From: Plantago ovata
Lineage: Eukaryota > Streptophyta > Magnoliopsida > Lamiales > Plantaginaceae
Length of the DNA: 64,000 nucleotides
Assembly: GCA_028274465.1 (NCBI GenBank)
Contig: CM051455.1
Span: 75,378,489-75,442,488 of the forward strand
Reading direction: 5' to 3'
Within the stretch, counting starts at the first letter, position 1; each line of letters begins with the position of its first letter. This document shows, one piece after another, positions 54,301 through 64,000 of this stretch. The position numbers and the translations under genes were made by a program. A model generated the notes under the pieces. The model ran no database searches, was not told where the DNA came from, and saw only the letters and a program-made list of their open reading frames with translations.

Positions 54301-55075
54301 TTGAGGATGATTTACTGCGGTTGGTTCCATTCCAGGTCTACTATGGAGCATAGATTTAATATGCCACTTTCTATAGTTCAATCAATGTTCACTGTCTTCT
54401 GTCTAATCAATTCTTATCTTTGGACCAAAGATTTGCTGGCCCAGGGTGAGGCAATCTCTCTTGTCCCTCCTCAAGTAAAAAAACAATTACGGAACGCAAG
54501 TAAAATCAAGAGCTTGTTAAGTGAAAAAATGATTTTACATAAGACTTATTTTTCTATGGAGTGCAGCTAATCACCTAAGATGTGTGTCTTTTCATAAACT
54601 ACACAATACTTCATTAAATAATTTCAAGCACAAAAGAATTGAACATAAAAGGTTCGAGCAAGAAAAAATAATATCTTATTTTCATCCCATTAACATTATT
54701 TATAAAGAGATCATAAAAGATCAATCAAAATGTGCAATCAAACTCTCTATTACTAATAAAACTTTGATTACCTCTATTGGTACTTTATAGGATGATGTAC
54801 TCACTGTTTAAACTCTGGGTATGTGACAATTTTATTGACAGAAAAAATACAAAAAAAGTAGATTTTTTAAATATAAAAGGTAAAAGACTAGATGAATTTT
54901 TGTCTTATTCAAACAACAATTACTACTTGATTAGTTGTATGATTAGTATCCCAGTAATTTACTTCGGAAAGTCATATATACTCCATTTCAAAGGTTTTTT
55001 TTCTCTTAATTGGTGTGATGATATGATAACATTTTATATTACTTTCCATCTCTTTGGGTTTCACAATTAGTTTTT
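54301..55075 (+). other. Unrecognised broken coding-like stretch
   Basis: Compared with its flanks this stretch has longer-than-expected open frames with Lys/Ile/Phe/His-rich products (for example KRIEHKRFEQEKIISYFHP and KGKRLDEFLSYSNNNYYL). Composition is similar across the open frames, suggesting one decayed coding region. I do not recognise the family; an old viral or organelle-plasmid origin is only a guess. Confidence 0.3.
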
Positions 55076-55620
55076 TCATGGCATTTTTTAATTTTTTAAT
55101 GTTAGGGCTAGGCACTAATACGACACTCTCTAATAAAAAATGTAGGCTTTAGACATGGGACCACATTCTCCATTAGAAAGAGTAGAACTGTTTACTTTCT
55201 AGCATATAAACAAGAAAGATCATATAAAAAATTATTGAAGAAACAAAATTTTGGAAGGTTCTGGAAGGTTCTCCTTGCATAGAAATTATCTATGGGCATT
55301 GGTTATCTGTTCTATGGCGTTCTCACAGGCCATCCGAAAAATGTATTGCATCATATTCTGAGTATATAAATAGGGACTTTTATTTAATACTAAAAATTTT
55401 GACAGGCGCGTATATTGTCTTATTATACATTATCGATTTTTATAATGTCGTTATTTTATCTTCATATGTGATGGACGACCTCATTTAATGTAAGTCACTA
55501 CACATACAAACTATAGCACGCTACACGTACTTAATATCATTATAGATACTTATGTGCTACATGTACTAATTCCAACTTTTGCGCTTTCAATAGCATATCT
55601 ATGATGAGTGCTACGATTAT
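55076..55620. other. AT-rich intergenic, no gene seen
   Basis: No supported feature; ends at the left target duplication of the solo LTR. Confidence 0.4.
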
Positions 55621-56809
55621 TGATGAATGTGTATTTTACACTTTCATTCGAGTCTTTTTCACCTATTTTAGCTATCCTCTATGATAATTTAGCTATATTT
55701 TAGTGCATTTTATTAGAATAGTGTCACGTTTCCCATTAGTTTGTATTTTACAGGTTTTGGTTGAAAAACGAGGTTTTCCGGGCAATTATATTGAAGTAGA
55801 CAAGGAATTGGTGTTCCGAAGGCCTAATTGGAGTATCTGAAAGATTCCGGATAGAATTTGAAGTCTAGGGGTCGAGTCTGAAGGCTAAAAGGTCACTAGA
55901 AGGCAAAAACTGAGTCCGAAAAGGGGAAGAAATCCAAAAATGCGTATCTGGCCGAAAAACACTCCCGGGCGAGTCGCCCGGGACGTGGGGCGAATCGTCC
56001 CACACCAGGCGAATCGCCCGGTGTGAGGGGCCCTTCGCCCCACACAATTCGAATGCCTATATATAGTTGCTCAGTTTTCTCCGTTTTTCATACTTTTCCA
56101 GACCTTTTCTCTCACCTTTCTCAATAGTTTTAGGTAGGAATTCTCCAGAGCCTGTTCTGGGGGTTCTTAGCTTAGGAGATACTTTTTCTTAGCGTTTTGG
56201 AGCTTGTAAGATCGCGATTCTTCGGAGATTGACAACCTTCGGTAACATTGTATCTTACAGTTTTTCTATTTATATTTATATATCTTTCATCATGTTTTCA
56301 TTCATTCGTGGTATGATTTCTGTTGATTGCATGACATCTATGAGTAGCTAAACTTCTCGTTGGTGATAGTATGTGATTTCTTAGCGAAGGGTTAATAATT
56401 ATGCTAATGGCTATATCGCGCATTATACCTAGAGTTATTGCTTTATTTCTTTGATCTATCTAAATCTCTATCTTCGTAGTGTTGAATAATTACGGAACAC
56501 AACTGGACAATTCATTGATCAAAGATCTCCATGCAAAACCGGGGAATTTATGCATGATTATTAACCTGCTATGCTTTGAATGACCATACTATCACCAATC
56601 TCCATTATCTGTTAAGAAAAACCTTTGCTAAGACGTTTGTTGATTTTATATTCTTAAGTTAGATTAGATAAAGCTAGTTATAGTCCTTAGAGATCAACAC
56701 TCGAGGTTATTCTACTGCTACACTACGGTTTTCGTTGTAGTTGTGAATTGTCTTTGGCTAAATAAAAATTTATTTGATTAATTGGAACCCGACAATTCTC
56801 AATTCATCA
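55621..56809 (+). repeat. Athila-type solo LTR
   Basis: 1,189 bases from TGATGAATGTG to AATTCATCA, with ATTAT duplications on both sides (55616-55620, 56810-56814). It is similar along its length to the LTRs at 13969-15189 and 20431-21597. It contains four GC palindromes (55964-56042) and a TATATATAG box at 56055-56065. A solo LTR forms by recombination between the two LTRs of one element. Confidence 0.92.
55964..56042 (+). repeat. GC-rich palindromes in the solo LTR
   Basis: CCCGGGCGAGTCGCCCGGG (55964-55982), then GTGGGGCGAATCGTCCCAC, a CACC..GGTG stem around GGCGAATCGCC, and a GGGG..CCCC stem. Central CGA(A/G)TCG is constant while outer arms change and mostly pair. Confidence 0.8.
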
Positions 56810-56814
56810 ATTAT

Positions 56815-57652
56815 CACTGATGAGTGCTCAGTGTCGTATCTTAACAATCACCAAATAATATTTATAAATGCCAAGCTAACTCTAATCACAAAAAACTTAG
56901 TGTAATGACAAGCTAACTCGAGTGTCGGTCTCTAAGGACTTAACTAGGCTGAGGTTCAATATTAATCACTTGTAATCAGTCAGAAACAAGTATTTTGAGT
57001 GAATAGATATAACTTTTATATAAATAAGAAAATACCAAGAAAGAAGATATAATCAATAAAAGAAAGATGTTGGGGGTAGTTTAGTAGACTTGATAAGCTA
57101 TGCATTACAACTTGCAAGCTTTCATGCATTAATCATACAATTTAGGACCGTGAGTTGACCACAAAGCTGCCACTACTTTTACATTCGAAGATACGGCGAT
57201 AATACTCCTAATTGTACGAATCTAATAGTATGAGGAGACCACAAGGGATGTCACCACCTTGTAAATCGAAGATATATAATGAGCTACTCTAGATCTTACA
57301 TAATAATCCATGAACAACAAGTATAATCATAATCCAAGCTATCAATTCTACATTCTACCACCACCACACGTGAATTAGCTACACATTATGAATATTGAAT
57401 CAACAACCATTATAATCGAAAAGTAAAAATCAATAAACATAATCAAATATCATATTTGAAGCGTAGAAGCAACTATCCAATCTGTCACTAATCGGTAGAA
57501 TGCCTAAATCTCACAAATCAAGACGTAGACAAGATGAATATAAATCAAATCACGTTTCTCCTAATCAAAATCAAGTCTCCAAAAGTAGAATACTGAAAAG
57601 GAGGCACAAATTCGAGTCCTAGGGTTTTTACGGAAGTGAAATCTTCTATCTA
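56815..57652 (-). repeat. Diverged Athila-like LTR fragment, minus orientation
   Basis: Contains CTCGAGTGTCGGTCTCTAAGG, the diagnostic end motif of the Athila LTRs here, and the same order of motifs (AGCTA..AT..ATAATCC) read on the minus strand, at lower identity. The solo LTR inserted at its edge; GATGAGTGCT occurs on both sides of that insertion. A Helitron candidate follows. Older than the solo LTR. Confidence 0.55.
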
Positions 57653-58345
57653 TCTATATTATATATGGAAGGAGAGTTCTCCATTCCTATGTGTACCTTC
57701 AATGGCCAATAACATTTAGTTATTTCATCCCAATCTAATCAATTCCTACGTGTCATATTATTGTGTGTTTGAGTTTTTATTAATTCAGTCCGAAGTTGAT
57801 TCCATGCCTTACCCTCCAAGCCTATCTACCGGCAGAAAGAGACAAGAACGAAAAAGAGTCTCAAACACTTTTCTCTCTAAAGTCTAAAGAAATTCAATTC
57901 AAATTCTTGGGTATTCCAAAAGTTTTCAGACTCTTATCTTCATGAGCATGAATCATTCACCACCTCCATAGCTTCAATCTTCCTCATCTTCATCAATACC
58001 TATCGATTCACTCTTCCAAATCCGTAATTAACTGAATATATTCAATGTGAGTCCAAAAACTTGATTTTTTTCAAGATCGATCAGAACAAAACTTCATTCT
58101 CAAACCTGATTCATGCTGGTGCCGGCGAGAGACTCACAATCCTGACTGAAGAACTCTTGGGCGTAGATAGAGGTTGTTTTCACATTTTATTTCTCATAAT
58201 CGGCAAGCTCATTTGCTCTTCACAATTGGGTCTTTGAATTGGGTTTCTCCTCATTCATATGACAGGTGAGAAATTATTGTTATTAGTTTCCATAGCCTTC
58301 CTCTCTCTTCTTCCGAAAAAGAAAAAGAGCGAGTGGCTCTTCTAG
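57653..58345 (+). mobile_element. Non-autonomous Helitron candidate
   Basis: The 5' end TCTATATTATATATGG follows an A, as in plant Helitrons. The 3' end shows a 6-bp stem AAGAGC / GCTCTT with a 5-base loop (58325-58341) followed at once by CTAG (58342-58345). About 690 bases, no Rep/helicase. The base after CTAG is G where T is expected, so the 3' border is not certain. The interior has a CT-rich leader-like stretch that could be captured gene sequence. Confidence 0.45.
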
Positions 58346-60475
58346 GCGGGCAGCTGGGTGATAAGACTTCCGATTAAGTATATGATATTATATATATGGA
58401 ATAAGCAACAAGATATCCTAATGATTTCCCTTATCTCATAATTTCCCTCATCTTATGTTCAATATCTTCAATGTTTATTGAATTATTGTTTTCTAACGTA
58501 TTCAAGCTCGGAGCAAAATCAGTATTACTACTTGGATTCTTTATGGAATAAAATCACTTGGGTTTAGTAGTGTATATCAAATATTCACTTAGAAGTATTT
58601 TGTCCATTTCCATAATTGTACCCTGCATTCTGCAAGCTTGCACAAGTAAGTTTTCAATTCAGTCTCTAGCTGGTCTTTTTTATGTTATAAGGTTATATGG
58701 AATATATAAGTCCATATGATGTAATTAATTAGAACTGAAGGTTCATAATTTGCTTATACCAACTAATCAAGTTTGTGGTTAGTTTCTACACATTTTGCTT
58801 AATTATCCTCGCCATTATTAGTATGTCTATGACTAGGTTATAATCATATTAGTTTTTATCAAAACTGTGATGATTTATTGTGGTACTAGAAGTAGCTATT
58901 ATATTCCTCAATTCCTTGAAATTATGAAGATTTGCTTCAAAGCTAATACTTTCAATCACATAGGTTTCTTCAAACTTACAGAGCAGACAGGTTTAATGAA
59001 AGGAAATTGATCTAGATTCTCGATCTATATCTGTTCAAACATTTTCAATATGAACAACTCTAACAATCCGATTTCGTTTGAAACGGATCACTGGGAGGTG
59101 GATTTGGCCATTGATGGAAAAATTTCTTCAACTTCGCCAACAGGTGAATTTGGTTATCTGTTTTAATTGTTGTTTCATTTTTCCTTCTTTATTGGAGTAG
59201 TGTTATTATCGGCTCTACTCTCAGGATGAATGCTAAAATATTTATCATATTTTGTATTTTCTTCTTCCCGTGGAGATGAGTTGCTAGCTCAAATATATTT
59301 GTAAGAATGCGACTGGGAATTGTGTGTTGATGCTGTTGCAGGTGAGTGTCTAGAAATATTTTTTGGTCTATTTAATTTAATTGAAGAAAAGCAAGTTTTG
59401 GTTGATGAAGTCTTGAGTCTAGACCAAGATAGATTATCTGCATTGTGGCTTTTAAGCACCAATATTTCCATTATTTATTAAGAAATGGTTTTAATTTTGT
59501 GTTCAATAAAGTACTGATACAATGTGCAGATTAGCATATTTGGAGATCATAATAACATGACAAATTCCTAGAAGAATGTGTGCTGTAACTGATGGGATTC
59601 TTCTATCGAAAATACTGACTTGAGAATATTAGGTTAAAATGAGTTGATATGTGTGTATAATCTGAGAGATAAAAATAGTGACTATAGTTATCTGGGGTAG
59701 TGAGCACAATTAATTAGTGCAGATATACAATACATTAAACATATAACAACTGTACTACTATTTTTATTACTCTGTCTTTACTTGGTTAAAGGCTTAAAGC
59801 TCAAATTGGAATTGATATGGAGTCCTTGGACTGTTTCAGTGCAATATAATTTCCTATATTAATAATATAATATCTTTTCCCCAATGACTCATAAACTTTA
59901 CTATCTGATGCTTTCATAAATTAGTTGCTAAATTTCTACTATATACAGTTGAACTCAATTTACTTGGGGAGAGGCAAATATTCTCAGGATTTATTTCAAC
60001 AAAAATGGACATTGTGAGATCTTCTGGTTCATCTTGGGAAGGCACCAACAGTTACGAATGGGTTATGGTTTATTGGAGAGGAAGAGAGTGAAACATACAG
60101 TTGGGACTTGGATTTTGGGGAATTGCATTGTTTCAAATGGAATTATTTACATGCACTAACAATGACACGTTCTAACCAATCCAGTTGTATGATTTATGCT
60201 TGGATTTTGTTCCCTCACTTGAGATAGACGTCATTTTATTGTTACAACAAAGAAAAAAATAAGTCAGCTAAGTAGTACATTTTTTGAATCGTACTGCTGC
60301 TTGGGCTTATTTTAGATGGACCATGCTCTCATGTTGATGATTGTATTACCTCTATAAATTATAAATGTAATTTTTTTTCTGCCAGTCCGAAGAGAGCATT
60401 ATATTTCCAAGAAAATTAAGGGATATCATATAAGACTTGATATTGATGTTACTACAATGGTTGTTTATGTTGGAG
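58346..60475. other. Unassigned AT-rich region
   Basis: No recognisable gene. One exon-like segment at about 59051-59143 starts ATGAACAACTCTAAC and encodes MNNSNNPISFETDHWEVDLA before a GTGAAT; I do not recognise it. Confidence 0.3.
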
Positions 60476-60887
60476 TATCTGGAGTAAGAATAACAAGGTG
60501 GTTCATGAGCAGGTAGGTTATGATGCGAACGACTCTGTCCGTTTTGTGCAGCAGTATTTGGAGAGGTTCCAGGAGGCTAAATTGCTTTTTGCTTTTTGAT
60601 GTATCCAGGGAGCCGGTTGCTATGGTTGACCGGTTGCTATGGTTGACCCACTACAACAGTTAAGGCTTTATACCACGCTTTTATCTGGAGTAAGAATAAC
60701 AAGGTGGTTCATGAGCAGGTAGGTTATGATGCGAACGACTCTGTCCGTTTTGTGCAGCAGTATTTGGAGAGGTTCCAGGAGGCTAAATTGCTTTTTGCTT
60801 TTTGATGTATCCAGGGAGCCGGTTGCTATGGTTGACCGGTTGCTATGGTTGACCCACTACAACAGTTAAGGCTTTATACCACGCTTT
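60476..60887 (+). repeat. 206-bp tandem duplication (LINE fragment plus CACTA end)
   Basis: 60476-60681 and 60682-60887 appear identical. Each copy holds a small LINE fragment (a W-x-x-N-N-K-V-V-H-E motif and downstream helix), an 18-base repeat GGTTGCTATGGTTGACC in two copies, and the first 30 bases of a CACTA end (CACTAC at 60649 and 60855). Confidence 0.9.
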
Positions 60888-61085
60888 TAAAGCGTGGTAT
60901 ATAGCAAAAAAGCGTGGTATAAAGTATATAATACGCTTTTTTTCTATATACCACTAAAAGCGTGGTATAAAAGGGCGTGGTAAAAGAAATAGGCATAAAA
61001 CGCCAGTCATATAAAATCTTTTGCCACTCATAAAAAGCGTGGTATATAGTCTGAAGCGTGGTATATGCCATTTGCCACGCTTAGA
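60855..61085 (+). mobile_element. CACTA transposon end with subterminal repeats
   Basis: Starts CACTACAACAGTTAAGG and contains about nine copies of AAGCGTGGTATA in both orientations, including a 27-bp near-perfect palindrome at 60875-60901. CACTA ends carry such transposase-binding repeats. The opposite end (TAGTG) was not found before the window ends, so the element probably runs past 64000 or has lost that end. Confidence 0.7.
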
Positions 61086-61918
61086 AAGCGTGGTATAAAA
61101 CCTGAGAAAAAAACAAAAAAAAAAAAAAGGGAAAAATCTGCTGATGCCGATTTTACTCCCATCAAAGTCACAATTTGCACTAATTCCACTAAATGATCGA
61201 ACTTTCAGATTGCAAATAAATCCAATATAAAGAGAAATAATAACTGTTGCTTGCCATACAAAGACATCAATCGATGCTAAATTTTCATTCACAAATTAAG
61301 TATTAAAGTATCAACTCTACATAATATTTTCCTGACCACTAGTCAGCAAACTCCATGAAGCTATCTACTAGAAAAATAAATAATCATGTTCAAGACTTCT
61401 CCATGTCTCTAGTGCCTTTCCCGTTGTTGCGTAAACCCATTGACTTCCAAAAAATAATGCAACAAGGACTAGAGCAGAAAGATGAACTAGTGAACCATAG
61501 ATTGCATGGCACACCTGGTATAGATTGCATGGCACACCTGGAACCAATATTTAAAACACAATTAAAGTACCAGAATAGTAGGTGCCTGAGCCGACATGGC
61601 GATTCTATTGCCAAGTGAACATGCGGACAGGTAAGCAGGCCTGCGGGAGTAAGATGTTAGCAACAAAAATTTTAAATGCAGTTTCAGGAGCACAATAGAA
61701 TAGAAGAGGGCATTTTGCAACTCTACACCATAGATAGCTGAAATACTACATTTTGTATTGAACGTTATTTATCACCATTGTTTGTAAGATTGTAACATCA
61801 CCACGTGTTCCATGTCCAACCTAAGTTCAGGACATTGGAATGGAATCAAAATATAAACTAATAGCTAGCTGGTACACTTGAGTTAATTCTGGAGAAGCTA
61901 GAGATGGATATATCCACA
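61086..61918. other. Unassigned sequence inside or next to the CACTA element
   Basis: No credible ORF. A 21-base piece containing ATTGCATGGCACACCTGG is repeated in tandem at about 61500-61540. Confidence 0.4.
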
Positions 61919-62219
61919 CGGAGGACTTGGTTTTCCTCATCAGCTTCAGGATCACCCATGCCCTTGTATACTTTCTCAACTGGCAGGCCTGGTTTATATA
62001 TACAATTTTTTCAGATTACTACAATTCTGTGATGAATTGCTGCATTTTAATAAAAAGGGAAAATTAAAAACCGAAGAACAAGTTTGTTACCTAGTGACTT
62101 CATGACATCCTCAGCACATTGTTTGTTGTATCTGTTCTGTTTCATGGAGCACCTAATATGGAAATCCGTCACATAATCCCACCAAACCCATGGCCGATTT
62201 GTCTCATTTGCATTGGTCG
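61919..62219 (-). CDS. Two exons of a vacuolar sorting receptor (fragment)
   Basis: Minus strand, exon 62219-62091 encodes [20 protein letters not shown] then [22 protein letters not shown], the hallmark of plant vacuolar sorting receptors (BP-80). After an intron (GTAAC to ACCAG) the next exon, 61988 to about 61919, continues [20 protein letters not shown] and VLR, exactly in frame. These receptors are type I membrane proteins that carry cargo from the Golgi to the vacuole; this part lies in the luminal cargo-binding region. The usual Cys before MGD is Gly here. Neighbouring exons (protease-associated domain, EGF repeats, membrane anchor) are not seen, so this is a fragment or pseudogene. 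Confidence 0.8.
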
Positions 62220-64000
62220 CTAAGAACAAAGGCACGCGGACAGTTCAATGGTATATAAATGGACATAACCGAAATCACTTGGTCGTATCTTGACAAACAA
62301 GAAAATCCCAAAATACATGAATATTCCCAAAATTCAACACACGCAGACAAAACACCAAAGCCTAAAACATAGAAGTATATTACAACCACACACGTTTAAT
62401 CCTGGAACTCACCGCTTTCACATCTGAGATAACATGTTCGCTTACAGGCACATGAAAAACGTAAAGCTGAAAGCAGTCATCGAACTCATGTAACAAGACC
62501 AAAGCTCATAAACATGTATTATTATAAACTTGCATACACACGTGAACATATGTCAAGCAATCACTACTCACTATTTACTGGTGACAACAATTGCCTTCAC
62601 ACAATCTTTCTCAAGCTTGTTCCGTAAGTCTCTTTCAAGCCGCTCAACACTAAAAGAACAAAAGACGTTCAACAATTCCTTTTTCACTTGGTTGATCTAG
62701 AATATATGTATAAGAAACTTACTTGCTTCAGTGAAGCCACCATCTCTGTTTAAGCAACTAAATATTCTATCCTCCATGCATATGTCGATTGAGTCGATAA
62801 CATCCTGCATCCCAAAGATAAAATGAGATAATTAGTCCACAACATAAGTAACAGTCATTTACAATGTATAACTAATGTTGTGCTAATTAATAGAAGATAA
62901 TACAAAAATGAACCATGCTTATCTTGGATCTCTACCTCAAAATACAAAATTCATGAATTTGTTCAACTAGTAATACTCATAAATGAGAAAGTAAACTATG
63001 GTTAACCTTAAAATACCGTCTAGATCAAATGTAGTCAAGCACCAAGCAGGAGAATTAGGTGGTAGAGGACCATAATCTCAAGAGTTGACGCTGCATTCTT
63101 TTAATGAACAGAAAAGGAGAAAAAATAAATACAAGATGTAAATAGGTGTTGAAGTTTAATGGAACTGACTGAGTAACAAATTCAATGACTAGAGTGTTAC
63201 CTTCTATGACTTAACATGTAGAGCTAAGTCCAATGTGATATCTAGGTGTAACCCGCCTGTGTTCCATTCCACTACATTTTTTTCATTGCTTGCACCAACA
63301 GGATGATTTCATCAAAATCAGTGAAGGACAGCTTGGCACCCAATGTTCAGGAAAACAATCAGAAGTGAGAAATGATTAGAACGACTAGTCTGCAAATGAT
63401 GGAAAATAATATAACACTTTATAAACAGTTCTTGTAACATTGAAACAACTTATAGATACACCTGATGTTGGTCTGAGATAGTAATGACAACTCCATTTTA
63501 GCTTTCTTTGTTGTTTCAGTCAGATGTTGTAGAGCTCCATTTTAACTTTGATGTATGACCAACAAGCTTCCTCAGAACCTACAGACAGACATACAAAAAG
63601 GAAGAATTAGTTGCTACTTGCTATGCTGAAGAACTTTTGGCACCCAATGTTCAGGAAAACAATCAGAAGTAACCAGGAAGAATTCTTCCTCCAGTAAAGT
63701 GAACGTCTAGACATTAACATCAAACTAGAACAACTTCAATAAACTGAACAATGTCAAGTTTTCCATGAATTTTTCTGCACCAACAGACAAACTGCTTAAT
63801 TTCCAAATTAGTAAGCCTATCATGTGCATCAATTATTGAATCTCCGATAAAACACTACTTGATGCACTAAATCCAATGCCTTCAAAGTGTTTACAGAAAT
63901 TCAAGAAAATATCAATTATCAACTCCATAAAAGGTAACTTTATAAGCAGATAAACTCATGGAGGAAAAGAAACCATGTATAACGACCTCTTGTTTATTAT
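62220..64000. other. Mostly unassigned; candidate exons on the minus strand
   Basis: On the minus strand, 62712-62807 (between TGCAG and GTAAG) encodes DVIDSIDICMEDRIFSCLNR, and 62580-62650 (after TTTTAG) encodes VERLERDLRNKLEKDCVKAI before a stop. They look coding but I do not recognise them and could not join them cleanly. A piece GGCACCCAATGTTCAGG with flanks (about 33 bases) occurs at 63332-63368 and again at 63638-63670. Otherwise AT-rich without features. Confidence 0.3.

Noticed and set aside
54301-55075. Plastid gene insertion such as matK
   Set aside because: AT-rich and Lys/Ile-rich like matK, but no motif I could match.
62460-62620. Another vacuolar sorting receptor exon
   Set aside because: A QLYVFHV stretch resembles the receptor's QLCVFKV, but splice phase does not fit the next exon.

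Overview
This is a repeat-dominated stretch of nuclear DNA from a flowering plant, most likely a eudicot. The evidence is the mix of plant transposon lineages (Athila, SIRE-type and Ale-type Ty1/copia, chromovirus-type Ty3/gypsy, CACTA, plant L1-type LINEs, a Helitron candidate), CCCTAAA telomere-type repeats, and plant gene families: a PHOS32/34-like universal stress protein, B3-domain exons, a GH28 polygalacturonase fragment and vacuolar sorting receptor exons. A 100-base run of N at 1351-1450 is a scaffold gap, so continuity there is not proven.

Layout. 1-1178: 3' end of an Athila-type element with a cut-off LTR, fused to 1179-12040, a SIRE-type copia element that keeps pol, a long extra-ORF region and its 3' LTR but no 5' LTR. 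12041-23825: a plus-strand gag-only chromovirus-like element (TR-GAG type); a pol-less Athila element (13969-21597, minus strand) sits eight bases into its 3' LTR with target duplication AACAT. 23826-24425: an array of AGCTCC palindromes and a periodic repeat. 24846-26026: a decayed PB1-like gene. 26311-26585: a GC-rich foldback. 27271-27382: telomere-like repeats. 27480-37150: exons of a B3-domain gene split by a young, whole-looking TR-GAG element (29055-36528, minus strand, duplication ATGAT). 38060-40722: a broken CACTA transposase. 41186-41930: probable solo LTR. 42580-50250: two 5'-truncated LINEs, each with a long target duplication, the second carrying a complete Ale-type copia element (44278-49117, duplication GTTCC). 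51439-52074: the one clearly intact host gene, the universal stress protein. 52338-53313: a polygalacturonase fragment and a small terminal-inverted-repeat element. 55621-56809: an Athila solo LTR (duplication ATTAT). 57653-58345: a Helitron candidate. 60476-61085: a 206-bp tandem duplication that includes the end of a second CACTA element, followed by two vacuolar sorting receptor exons on the minus strand (61919-62219).

The most unusual signals are non-coding. (a) Seven hairpins with a constant ACRGGNA loop and changing but mostly still-paired stems lie right after the SIRE pol region. (b) A tRNA-like A box plus B box, with identical spacing, is kept in the LTRs of two diverged TR-GAG-type elements. 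(c) CGAATCG-centred GC palindromes sit upstream of the TATA box in Athila LTRs and again upstream of an internal ORF. (d) Eight AGCTCC palindromes lie back to back. All coordinates, counts and comparisons were made by eye.
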